DNA from: Ruminococcus sp.
Lineage (GTDB): Bacteria > Bacillota > Clostridia > Oscillospirales > Ruminococcaceae
Length of the DNA: 64,000 nucleotides
Direction of reading: 5' to 3'
Assembly (NCBI GenBank): GCA_017475555.1
Contig: JAFVFL010000022.1
Span: 1-64,000, forward strand
Of this stretch, positions 21,336 to 29,675 are shown piece after piece (within the stretch, counting starts at the first letter, position 1; each line of letters begins with the position of its first letter). The notes beneath the pieces were generated by a model, which was not told where the DNA came from, ran no database searches, and saw only the letters and a list, made by a program, of their open reading frames with translations. A program made the position numbers and the translations under genes.

Positions 21336-21375
21336 GTCAGCAGACAAATAAAATAGTGTCAGCAGACAAGTAAAA
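21336..21375 (+). repeat. two 18-bp direct repeats upstream of the WYL genes
   Basis: GTCAGCAGACAAATAAAA (21336-21353) and GTCAGCAGACAAGTAAAA (21358-21375) differ at one base and are 22 bases apart, two helical turns. They lie just before the ribosome site of the first WYL gene, and no consensus promoter is visible nearby. They may be operator sites for the WYL proteins themselves. Confidence 0.6.
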
Positions 21376-21388
21376 AGGAGGAGCATGA

Positions 21389-22669
21389 ATGGCAGGATTT
21401 TCCGAGCTGATAAAAAATTTCAGCAAGACCAGGGACTATCTCCGTGATTTCTTTATCTACGGCTTCAAGGTCAGGGGAGATTTCAGCAGAAAAAGCAGCC
21501 GGACTTATGACGATGAAAAACGCCGGGCAGAGAGCTGGCTCGGTGACAATATCCACTATGACAGCTCCGTCCGTGGAAAGCAGATATCAATTTCCGTTGA
21601 CAGCGGACATATTTCCGAAAATCCGCTGTACAATGCGTACTGGTCAAAGAGCTTCACTGATAACGATATCCGGCTCCATTTTCTGCTCTGCGATATAATG
21701 GCTGACGGGGCTTCGTACAGCCTGGGTACGCTCTGCACTGAGCTTGTTGACAGGTACGGGGCAGTCTTTGACGAGCAGACAGTCCGCAACAAGCTGAAGG
21801 AGTATGCGGAGGAAGGGATAGTCTGTACTGAGCGTATCGGACGAAGCTCATTTTTCAGGCTCACACCGGATACGGCAGAGAGCTTTTTCGAGGAATATAA
21901 GGGGCTTGACGATGCTGTGAGATTTTTCTCGGAGGCACCTGAATTCGGTGTGGTCGGCAGCAGCATACTCCGCTTTGCCGGGCTTGAAAATGATTCCTTC
22001 CTGATAAAGCACAACTACATAGTCCACGCACTTGAGGACTCGATACTTCCCGAAATGATAACCGCCGCCGAACGGAAAAGATATATCGTTATATCCGTCA
22101 ACAGTGCAAAGGGAACAGCTGGTGCAGCTGAGGAAAACAGTCTGCACGTAGTTCCTATGAAGATACTTGTGTCATTGCAGACCGGCAGGCGGTATTTAGC
22201 GGCATATTCCCCGCAGCACCGCCGTTTCAGGTCATACAGGCTCGATTTTATCCGCAGGGCTGAGGAGGCGGGAGAATGTCCGGAATATGATGAGCTTATG
22301 GCTGATTTTGAGAGGTGCTGTAAGAACTGCTTCGGAGTGTCGTTCGGCGACAGAAAGGAAAACGGGAACGTTCAGCCGCTGCGTCTGAGCTTTATCGTTG
22401 ACGAGAAGAACGAGCCGTACATAATCGACCGCCTGAATCGTGAAAAACGGTGCGGGATACTTGAGCGTACCGGCGAGGGGCTGTATACGCTCACGCTCGA
22501 TGTGTTCGACCCGAATGAGGTCATGCACTGGGCAAAGACCTTTATCGGCAGGATAGTTTCTGTTGAGGGCGGCAGTGAGAGTATCCGGAGGCGGTTTGAT
22601 AAGGATATGCACAGAATGTACAAAATGTACTGCGGCGGAAAGGAGAGTGCGGATGAATCTGTTCAGTGA
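21389..22669 (+). CDS. WYL-domain transcriptional regulator A
   Basis: This 426-residue protein has a winged helix-turn-helix-like segment at about residues 85-155 (IRLHFLLCDIMADGASYSL to ERIGRSSFFRL). A WYL domain follows (HVVPMKILVSLQTGRRYLAA to RSYRLDFIRRAEEAG), then a C-terminal WCX-like extension ending in VMHWAKTFIGRIVSVEG. WYL proteins sense ligands, often nucleotides or nucleic acids, and regulate transcription. AAGGAGGAGC precedes the start. The end overlaps the start of a second WYL protein, so the two probably act together. Confidence 0.82.
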   Translation: MAGFSELIKNFSKTRDYLRDFFIYGFKVRGDFSRKSSRTYDDEKRRAESWLGDNIHYDSSVRGKQISISVDSGHISENPLYNAYWSKSFTDNDIRLHFLLCDIMADGASYSLGTLCTELVDRYGAVFDEQTVRNKLKEYAEEGIVCTERIGRSSFFRLTPDTAESFFEEYKGLDDAVRFFSEAPEFGVVGSSILRFAGLENDSFLIKHNYIVHALEDSILPEMITAAERKRYIVISVNSAKGTAGAAEENSLHVVPMKILVSLQTGRRYLAAYSPQHRRFRSYRLDFIRRAEEAGECPEYDELMADFERCCKNCFGVSFGDRKENGNVQPLRLSFIVDEKNEPYIIDRLNREKRCGILERTGEGLYTLTLDVFDPNEVMHWAKTFIGRIVSVEGGSESIRRRFDKDMHRMYKMYCGGKESADESVQ

Positions 22670-23648
22670 GCTTTACGGCACTTATTTCCGGATAACTGCT
22701 GAGATACTGGAGCACAGCAGGATAACGGCAAAGAAGATACAGGATATCGTCATAAGCAAGGGCTTCAGGGACACTGTTCTGTTTCTTCCGCAGAAGCTGA
22801 TACCTAACAGCAGCAGCTCAGACTGGGGACTTCTGAGAAAGACTGCTGCCGGTGTGTTCAGCCCGGTGACGAACAATTCCCCGGTACACCTTATTACCGG
22901 ATTGCAGAAGAGATGGCTCAAATCAAAGCTCTCAGACCCGAAGATGAAGCTGTTTCTTACCGACAAGACTGCGGCAGAGCTTGAAGCAAGACTGCGTGAT
23001 GTGAAGCCGCTGTATTCTCCGGCGTTTTTCCGCTATACCGACCGGTTCAGCGACGGAGACAACTACTCCGATCCGGAGTACCGCCGCAGGTTCAGGGTGA
23101 TACTTGAAGCGGTAAAAAGCCGGGAGGTCGTGGACATAGAGTTCAGGAGCAGCCACGGCAAGCTGATACGGGGCAGATATCTTCCGCTGAAGCTTGAATT
23201 TTCTCCGAAAAACGATAAATTCCGGGTCTATTGCCGGAGTATCCGGAAAGGACGGCTGAGCACGGGAAGTATAGTGAATCTCGGCAGGATAACGAGACTG
23301 AGGACTACAGGCAGCCACTTTGCCGGGGAGCTGCCGATCGAGGGATATTTCAGCCGCCGCAGAGCACCTGAACCGGTAGAGGTGATGGTCTCTGAGGAGC
23401 GGAATGCAGTTGAGCGGTTCCTCATGGAGTTTTCCTCATACGAGAAGAGGACTGAGCTTGACCTTGAAAACGGCGGGTGCAGGGTGAAAATATGGTATGA
23501 CGGAGCGGACGAGACTGAGCTTCTGATAAAGCTTTTGTCGTTCGGGCCTGTTATCGAGATAGCCGGGCCGCCGGATTTCAGACAGAAGGCAGCCGAGCGT
23601 GTGGAAAAGCAGTATCGGCTTCTGAACAAGAATATCTCTGGGCGGTGA
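22653..23648 (+). CDS. WYL-domain protein B, partner of the upstream WYL regulator
   Basis: This 331-residue protein starts at the ATG at 22653, chosen because AAAGGAG lies 7 bases upstream; the frame is open further upstream but without a ribosome site. The N-terminal 140 residues are helical and basic and may bind DNA. The WYL domain follows (VVDIEFRSSHGKLIRGRYLP to VNLGRITRLRTTG), then a WCX-like C-terminus (CRVKIWYDGADETELLIKLL). It overlaps its neighbour by 17 bases. Paired WYL genes of this kind are common in Ruminococcaceae; what they control here is unknown. Confidence 0.8.
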   Translation: MNLFSELYGTYFRITAEILEHSRITAKKIQDIVISKGFRDTVLFLPQKLIPNSSSSDWGLLRKTAAGVFSPVTNNSPVHLITGLQKRWLKSKLSDPKMKLFLTDKTAAELEARLRDVKPLYSPAFFRYTDRFSDGDNYSDPEYRRRFRVILEAVKSREVVDIEFRSSHGKLIRGRYLPLKLEFSPKNDKFRVYCRSIRKGRLSTGSIVNLGRITRLRTTGSHFAGELPIEGYFSRRRAPEPVEVMVSEERNAVERFLMEFSSYEKRTELDLENGGCRVKIWYDGADETELLIKLLSFGPVIEIAGPPDFRQKAAERVEKQYRLLNKNISGR

Positions 23649-23655
23649 GCTTTCC

Positions 23656-23700
23656 GGGCTGATGATACATCAGCCCTTTGCTGCGTTATTTTTTTCACTA
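23656..23700 (+). terminator. terminator after the WYL pair
   Basis: GGGCTGAT and ATCAGCCC (23656-23663 with 23669-23676) form a stem. TTTG follows at once, then a run of T 12 bases on. Confidence 0.65.
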
Positions 23701-23711
23701 TCAATTCATGC

Positions 23712-23740
23712 TTGACAACTGGTAGAAGCAATGGTAAAAT
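23712..23740 (+). promoter_or_regulatory. promoter of the Ca2+-ATPase gene
   Basis: TTGACA (23712-23717), a 17-base spacer, TAAAAT (23735-23740), 43 bases before the ATG. Confidence 0.85.
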
Positions 23741-23783
23741 AGACTTGTTATCAGCTTACTAAATTTTTCCGGAGGAATAAGAA

Positions 23784-26417
23784 ATGAAGCATTATCTCAA
23801 ATCCATTGACTCTGTCCTTTCTGAAGTCAGGAGCACTACCGGCGGACTGACAGAGGACGAGGCACAAAAACGTCTCTCCGAGGTCGGAGCAAATAAACTC
23901 GATGAACCGCCGAAGCCGTCTCTTGCCGCACGCTTTGCTGAGCAGTTCAGGAATCCTATGATACTTGTGCTGATAGCCGCTGCTGCGGTGTCTGCCGTTA
24001 CAGGTATCATATCCGAGGGAAAGCTTGAGGCAGATGTGTTCATAATCCTGTTCGTCGTTATCGCCAACGCTGTGCTGGGTGTCTATCAGGAAAATAAATC
24101 TGAATCTGCTATTGAGGCATTACAGGCAATGAGTGCCGCACAGAGCAAGGTCTACCGCTCAGGAGAGCTTGTCGTGATACACAGCTCTGAGCTTGTGCCG
24201 GGCGATGTTATCACACTTGAAGCCGGAGACAATGTTCCTGCTGACTGCCGCATTCTTGAGGCTGCTGCACTGAAGGCTGAGGAATCTGCACTTACCGGTG
24301 AGAGCGTTGCAACAGATAAGGACAGCGGTGTGCTTTCCGGTGACGAGGTACCGCTCGGAGACAGAAAGAATATGCTCTATATGGGCAGCTCCATAGCCTA
24401 CGGCCGTGCAGAGGCTGTTGTGGTTGCGACCGGAATGAAGACCGAAATGGGTAAGATCGCCGGAGCTATCGCAAATGCTGAGGATGATGAAACTCCTCTC
24501 CAGAAGAGCCTTGCTCAGCTGAGCAAGATACTCTCAGTCGCTGTTCTGCTCATATGTATCTTTATCCTTGCACTCAGCGTTGTACAAATGCTCGTGAAGA
24601 ACGGCACTATCACTCTACCGGATTTCCTCAATTCCTTCATGATAGCTGTATCGCTCGCTGTTGCGGCTATACCGGAGGGACTTGCTGCTGTCGTTACTGT
24701 CGTGCTTTCGATAGGCGTTACGAATATGTCCAAAAGAGGTGCGATAATCCGCCGCCTCACGGCTGTTGAGGCACTTGGCTGTGCTCAGGTGATATGCAGC
24801 GACAAGACCGGTACTCTGACGCAGAACAAGATGACTGTGGTTCAGGAGAATACCTATAACAAGATGATGCTTGCGGAGGCTATGGCACTTTGCAGCGACG
24901 CTGTACTTAATCCGGACGGCACTGTTACCGGTGAGCCTACAGAGGCTGCACTTGTGGAATATGCAAACAGATGCGGACTTAAAAAGTACGATCTTGAAAA
25001 GGACGCACCACGTATCGGTGAGGCTCCGTTCGATTCCATGAGAAAGATGATGTCCACGATACACCGGACTGACAGCGGTATTGTGCAGTATACAAAGGGT
25101 GCCCCGGACGAGGTGCTTCGCAGGTGCAGCTATATCTCTGACGGCGGAAAGATACGCCCGATAACCGATGATGACAGAGCGGAGATACTCCGTCAGAACA
25201 AGGAAATGGCTGACCGGGCTCTGCGTGTACTCATGGCGGCGTACCGCAGCTATGATTCAAGACCTGACGATACAGCTCCGGCTTCGCTTGAAAAGGAGCT
25301 TACCTACATAGGAATGACCGGTATGATCGACCCGGTACGCCCGGAGGTAAAGGATGCTATCGGTCTGTGCAGGACTGCCGGTATCCGTCCGGTGATGATA
25401 ACCGGCGACCACAGAGATACGGCGGTCGCTATCGCAAAGGAGCTCGGTATTCTTGAGGAGGGACAGAGATCCCTGACAGGTGCGGAGCTGAACGATATCC
25501 CGGACAGTGAATTTGACGATACTGTGCAGAATTACAGCGTTTACGCAAGAGTTCAGCCTGAGCATAAGGTGCGTATCGTAAACGCATGGCGGAAAAAGGG
25601 AATGATAACCGCTATGACAGGCGACGGAGTAAATGACGCACCGTCGATAAAGAGTGCGGATATAGGCGTTGGTATGGGTATCACCGGTACTGATGTCACG
25701 AAAAATGTTGCGGATATGGTGCTGACAGACGACAACTTTGCAACTATCGTGGGAGCTGTCGAGGAGGGCAGACGTATCTACGACAACATCAGAAAGGCGA
25801 TACAGTTCCTGCTGTCGAGCAATCTGAGCGAGGTGCTGTGCATTCTCATCGCAACGCTCGGACTTGGCAAGCTGACCGGCGGCTCATTCAACATATTCAG
25901 CCCGGTACATCTGCTATGGATAAATCTTGTGACCGACTGCTTCCCGGCTGTAGCACTGGGTATGGAAACCGCCGAGGAGGGGATAATGCAGCGTAAGCCG
26001 AGAGAGAGCGGAGCACATATCTTCTCCGACGGACTTGGCATAAATCTTCTCTGGCAGGGCATACTGATCGCTGTACTGACTATCGTATCGTATACGATCG
26101 GTGCTCAGACCTCAGCGGCTGCCGGCACTACAATGGCATTTCTCACGCTTTCAGTCTGCGAAATGCTCCACGCATGGAATATGCGGAGCCTCAGAAGCTC
26201 AGTATTCACCATGAGATCGCATAACAAGATGCTCACATGGTCGATACTCGTTTCGTTCGCACTAATTATCCTCCTGCTCGCAGTGCCTGTGCTGAGAAAC
26301 ATTTTCTCACTTGTGAAGCTTTCGGCTGTGCAGTATATACTCGCTATCGTCATCGGTGCGGTGATAGTGCCTGTTGTGGAGTGCGTCAAGGCAGTCCAGC
26401 GTGCTAAGAATAAGTGA
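23784..26417 (+). CDS. calcium-translocating P-type ATPase (SERCA/PacL type)
   Basis: This 877-residue integral membrane pump exports Ca2+ at the cost of ATP. It has a cation ATPase N-terminal domain (1-65) and the actuator motif TGES (171-174). The phosphorylated Asp is D340 in CSDKTGTLTQNK, and GDGVNDAPSIK marks the hinge. Ca2+-site features are PEGL (297-300) in helix 4 and NLVTD in helix 6 (WINLVTDCFPAVALGME). The length fits the P2A group. GGAGGA precedes the ATG. It has its own promoter and terminator, so it is a single-gene unit. P2A pumps of this kind can also carry Mn2+, but Ca2+ is the best call. Confidence 0.93.
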   Translation: MKHYLKSIDSVLSEVRSTTGGLTEDEAQKRLSEVGANKLDEPPKPSLAARFAEQFRNPMILVLIAAAAVSAVTGIISEGKLEADVFIILFVVIANAVLGVYQENKSESAIEALQAMSAAQSKVYRSGELVVIHSSELVPGDVITLEAGDNVPADCRILEAAALKAEESALTGESVATDKDSGVLSGDEVPLGDRKNMLYMGSSIAYGRAEAVVVATGMKTEMGKIAGAIANAEDDETPLQKSLAQLSKILSVAVLLICIFILALSVVQMLVKNGTITLPDFLNSFMIAVSLAVAAIPEGLAAVVTVVLSIGVTNMSKRGAIIRRLTAVEALGCAQVICSDKTGTLTQNKMTVVQENTYNKMMLAEAMALCSDAVLNPDGTVTGEPTEAALVEYANRCGLKKYDLEKDAPRIGEAPFDSMRKMMSTIHRTDSGIVQYTKGAPDEVLRRCSYISDGGKIRPITDDDRAEILRQNKEMADRALRVLMAAYRSYDSRPDDTAPASLEKELTYIGMTGMIDPVRPEVKDAIGLCRTAGIRPVMITGDHRDTAVAIAKELGILEEGQRSLTGAELNDIPDSEFDDTVQNYSVYARVQPEHKVRIVNAWRKKGMITAMTGDGVNDAPSIKSADIGVGMGITGTDVTKNVADMVLTDDNFATIVGAVEEGRRIYDNIRKAIQFLLSSNLSEVLCILIATLGLGKLTGGSFNIFSPVHLLWINLVTDCFPAVALGMETAEEGIMQRKPRESGAHIFSDGLGINLLWQGILIAVLTIVSYTIGAQTSAAAGTTMAFLTLSVCEMLHAWNMRSLRSSVFTMRSHNKMLTWSILVSFALIILLLAVPVLRNIFSLVKLSAVQYILAIVIGAVIVPVVECVKAVQRAKNK

Positions 26418-26422
26418 TCTGT

Positions 26423-26456
26423 GCTCCAGACCGCAGCTGTGGTCTGGAGCTTTTTT
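26423..26456 (+). terminator. terminator of the Ca2+-ATPase gene
   Basis: GCTCCAGACC (26423-26432) pairs perfectly with GGTCTGGAGC (26441-26450), with an 8-base loop and then six T. Confidence 0.95.
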
Positions 26457-26519
26457 ATGAAGCACCGTATCAGTAAATAATACAATCGCTCAGGCTGAAT
26501 ATATTTTTTTAAAAATCAC

Positions 26520-26548
26520 TTGAAATAACCGGAATAATATGGTAGAAT
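26520..26548 (+). promoter_or_regulatory. promoter of the cohesin-like/dockerin gene
   Basis: TTGAAA (26520-26525), a 17-base spacer, TAGAAT (26543-26548), 65 bases before the start codon. Confidence 0.75.
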
Positions 26549-26612
26549 ATAATGGAGAAATTGTGCTGATACAGCTGCTTCTGTGCTGTATGCAGCCAGA
26601 CGGAGGTTTAAA

Positions 26613-27512
26613 ATGAAAAAGCTGCTGACGATTATTAGCGCCGCACTATTGTCTGTACTCACCGCTGCAATGCCCTGTGCTGTGCTCTCGGCTTCCGCCG
26701 GTGCTGACGGAGGCTTTACCGCTGAGGAGATCGAGGCTTCGGAAATAAAGCCGCTGCTCTCCCTGCCAAAGATCGAGCTTTCCGAGGAGGAGCTTGCGGC
26801 AAGCCATAATGTTCTCGTCACTCTGACTGTCAGCGATGCCAACAGAAAATATGCCTCATCTGAGATATGGACTGTTTTCGACAGCCGTCTCAGCCTCCCT
26901 GAAAACCCCGACGGCTCACCTGCTGTCTCTGCCGGTGATGCTGTGAGGCTGCTCAGTACAAGATTCCGGAAACCGTCATACTACGACTCTGAACAGAAAA
27001 AGCTGATCGAACAGAACGGAGTCCGTGTAATTACTGCCGGCTCGGCGAATTATGGACTTGACGGCTATATATACACCATAAGCGTCACTCTCCCGGACAA
27101 CGCAAAGCCCGGAGATGTGTACCCGCTGAGATTCTTCTATGCCGACAGTGAGACTACTCATAACAAATTTACCAACAGTATGTTCACCAACAAGGCGAAC
27201 GATGACACCGGGAAGCTTATGCAGGCATGGACGTTCACAAACGGTCTGAGCGACGGATATATCCGCATTCTCGGTGAAAGCCCGGAGCCTGACTACGGCG
27301 ACGCTAATCTTGACGGAAAGGTGAATCTCGCCGATGCGGTCGCTGTACTCCAGTTTCTCACAAACAGCGGAAAATTCCCGCTCTCCGAGGAGGGCTACAA
27401 CAACGCTGATGTGTGTCAGAGAGGAGACGGACTGACGGCAAGCGATGCCATATCTATCCAGAGATATGACGCTAAGGAGATACCTGCTCTCCCTGAGAGC
27501 TGGTCACAGTGA
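26613..27512 (+). CDS. secreted protein with cohesin-like domain and dockerin
   Basis: This 299-residue protein starts at the ATG at 26613 behind GGAGG; its signal peptide is KKLLTIISAALLSVLTAAMP. Residues 60-230 are beta-rich. The order of elements recalls a cohesin: VLVTLTVSDANRKYASSEIW, TLPDNAKPGDVYPLRF (close to the cohesin IPADAKPGDY segment) and a closing SDGYIRI strand. Residues 238-295 form a dockerin (DANLDGKVNLADAVAVLQFL plus a weaker second repeat, GDGLTASDAISIQRY). A cohesin plus a dockerin would make a small adaptor scaffoldin, as ScaC does in R. flavefaciens. The dockerin is clear; the cohesin call is an inference that needs a profile search. Confidence 0.72.
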   Translation: MKKLLTIISAALLSVLTAAMPCAVLSASAGADGGFTAEEIEASEIKPLLSLPKIELSEEELAASHNVLVTLTVSDANRKYASSEIWTVFDSRLSLPENPDGSPAVSAGDAVRLLSTRFRKPSYYDSEQKKLIEQNGVRVITAGSANYGLDGYIYTISVTLPDNAKPGDVYPLRFFYADSETTHNKFTNSMFTNKANDDTGKLMQAWTFTNGLSDGYIRILGESPEPDYGDANLDGKVNLADAVAVLQFLTNSGKFPLSEEGYNNADVCQRGDGLTASDAISIQRYDAKEIPALPESWSQ

Positions 27513-27520
27513 TAATAGAA

Positions 27521-27548
27521 AAGGGAGACAGTACCCGCTGTCTCCTTT
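27521..27548 (+). terminator. hairpin terminator after the dockerin gene
   Basis: GGAGACAG (27524-27531) pairs with CTGTCTCC (27538-27545), extended by A-T pairs on both sides. The T-run is short (TTT), so read-through to the next gene is possible. Confidence 0.65.
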
Positions 27549-27590
27549 GATACGTATTTGACTTTACCCCTGATGAGGAACACAGACGAT

Positions 27591-29675
27591 ATGCCAGACA
27601 ATATTAAAACCAACAGCAATACATCAGCTGAAAATACAGCAGAAGAACCGGAAAACTCACCCGGCGGACAGCTTATAGGGCTGTCCGGGAAACCGCTTTC
27701 CGCTCCGGACGATGAACCGCTTGCTGCAATGACCGACAGCAGCGGTACGCATGACAGCCTCCGTGACAGGACTGCCGGTCTCAGGCACCTCCTTGCCCGG
27801 CTCGGATTCCCGGAAATGGCTTTTGTACGGCTTATTGCCGCCTTCTTCTCCGCTTCATGGTTCGAGCTGTACCGGATAAGATCAAATCTGTTCATTGACG
27901 CAGTGAGAACGTGGAAGGATTTCGTTCCGCAGACAAATGCTGCTGCGGCTGCGGTCATCATGCTATGTATTTACATCATGCTGACGATCCTGCATAATCT
28001 GCTGCCGGAAAGGCTCAGGATAGCAGATCAGCTGTTTGCTGCCGGCAGCGTTCTCGCATTTGCTGTCACGGCGGTATGGTATTCCGGGGATTTCTACCTG
28101 ATAATGAGCATTTCGCTCGTTTCGCTCGTGCTGATCGGATATTCCGTCACCAAGGGCAGGCTCCTGAGGCTTTTTGACAGGCTGCCCCGGCTGCTGTGCT
28201 TTGCTGCGGTGATCCTCTGTGCTGCCGTGGTATGCTGGTTCGTCTCATATACCACGATAATGCGTCACCGGTGCTTCGGCTCTACAGCATTTGATTTCGG
28301 GATATTCGTGCAGATGTTCCACTCTCTTGCGAATGACCTGACTGCGGTAACGACCTGCGAAAGAGACAGGCTGATATCGCACTTTCACGTTCATGCTTCA
28401 TATATATTCTACCTGCTCGTCCCGGTGTTCAGGCTTTTCCCCTGCGAGGATACCCTGCTAATCGCACAGGCTGTACTGTCTATGGGCGGTATCATACCGA
28501 TGTACCTCATGTCACGCAGGCACGGTCTGAGTGGTATCTCCCTCATTTTCATGTGCCTTGCGTACACCTTTTGCAGCGGTATAATCGGCCCCTGCTATTA
28601 CGACTTTCACGAAAACGCATTTCTGCCTACATTGCTGATGTGGCTGCTGTGGGCAGCGGACGGGCGGAATTATCCGGTTTTCTGGGTGATGTCCGCACTT
28701 ACCTGCATTGTCAAGGAGGACGCTCCGCTGTATGTTGTGTGTATCGGGCTGTTCATGTTTTTCAGCAGCCGTGGACACAGAGGACGTATAAACGGAGTTA
28801 TTGCGGCTGCAATATCGCTAATATATATGCTTCTCATAACAGACTGGCTCACAAAGCACGGCGACGGGCAGATGATGACCTCCTCTCGCTTCGGACTTCT
28901 TATGATAGACAAGCAGGGCGGACTTGCGGAGGTCGTAAAAAATGCCTTACTCGACCCGACCTATTTCTTCAGCACGTTCATACACGATGACACACTGAAA
29001 ATGTTCCTTGAGGTAATGCTGCCGCTGCTGTTCGTACCGTTTATGACAAGGAATATACACAGATATCTGCTCATGCTTCCGTTCATCATAATGAATATGG
29101 TAGTCGGGTCATGGTACGGCTACGCTGCAAATATCGGCTATCAGTATATTCACGGCCCGATATGCCTGCTTCTTTATATGTGCGTGATAAACCTTGATGA
29201 TCTGGAGGCGTCGAAAAAGCCTGTAGTACCGGTGCTTATGGGCAGTGCGGCTGTAATTATGTCAGTCGGGCTGTTTTCAAAGAGTGCAGCACGTATCTCT
29301 GCATACAACACCGGAAGAGAGTACTACGACCAGCTTGAAAAAATGCTCGACGACATTCCTCAGGGGCACTCCGTATGTGCCGGTTCGTTCCTGCTGCCGC
29401 ATATCGCCGACCGGGATGACCTTTACCTGCTCGACCGGAACGATTTCAAGATACACCGGGACGACGGCGGAGAGATAATCTACGACTCAATGCCTGAGCC
29501 GGAGAAATATGACTACTACGCAGTACAGGTGAAGACCCCCATAGGTGATGCTGCTGCGGAGATGCTCGAAGAAAGCGGATTTACGGTATACGACCAGATC
29601 GAGGACTGGGTAGTGATATACCAGAACCCGGATATCGGAAACAACGGAAAGGAGATAACCAATGACGGAGAATAA
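27591..29675 (+). CDS. DUF2079 polytopic membrane protein
   Basis: The ATG at 27591 gives 694 residues; GAGGA lies 11 bases before it, and an in-frame ATG at 27573 is possible. An acidic disordered N-terminus (about 70 residues) precedes roughly 12 membrane helices and a C-terminal soluble part. DUF2079 hallmarks are STAFDFGIFVQMFHSLAND, SHFHVHASYIFYLLVPVFRL and CYYDFHENAFLPTLLMWLLW. The fold belongs to the GT-C type of lipid-linked glycosyltransferase, and the acidic DFG and HFH segments fit that. The substrate is unknown. It overlaps the next gene, another large membrane protein, by 14 bases. Confidence 0.86.
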   Translation: MPDNIKTNSNTSAENTAEEPENSPGGQLIGLSGKPLSAPDDEPLAAMTDSSGTHDSLRDRTAGLRHLLARLGFPEMAFVRLIAAFFSASWFELYRIRSNLFIDAVRTWKDFVPQTNAAAAAVIMLCIYIMLTILHNLLPERLRIADQLFAAGSVLAFAVTAVWYSGDFYLIMSISLVSLVLIGYSVTKGRLLRLFDRLPRLLCFAAVILCAAVVCWFVSYTTIMRHRCFGSTAFDFGIFVQMFHSLANDLTAVTTCERDRLISHFHVHASYIFYLLVPVFRLFPCEDTLLIAQAVLSMGGIIPMYLMSRRHGLSGISLIFMCLAYTFCSGIIGPCYYDFHENAFLPTLLMWLLWAADGRNYPVFWVMSALTCIVKEDAPLYVVCIGLFMFFSSRGHRGRINGVIAAAISLIYMLLITDWLTKHGDGQMMTSSRFGLLMIDKQGGLAEVVKNALLDPTYFFSTFIHDDTLKMFLEVMLPLLFVPFMTRNIHRYLLMLPFIIMNMVVGSWYGYAANIGYQYIHGPICLLLYMCVINLDDLEASKKPVVPVLMGSAAVIMSVGLFSKSAARISAYNTGREYYDQLEKMLDDIPQGHSVCAGSFLLPHIADRDDLYLLDRNDFKIHRDDGGEIIYDSMPEPEKYDYYAVQVKTPIGDAAAEMLEESGFTVYDQIEDWVVIYQNPDIGNNGKEITNDGE

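Noticed and set aside
21389-23648. WYL proteins as regulators of a local CRISPR-Cas13d system
   Set aside because: No array or Cas gene lies in the window, so that role is not supported here.
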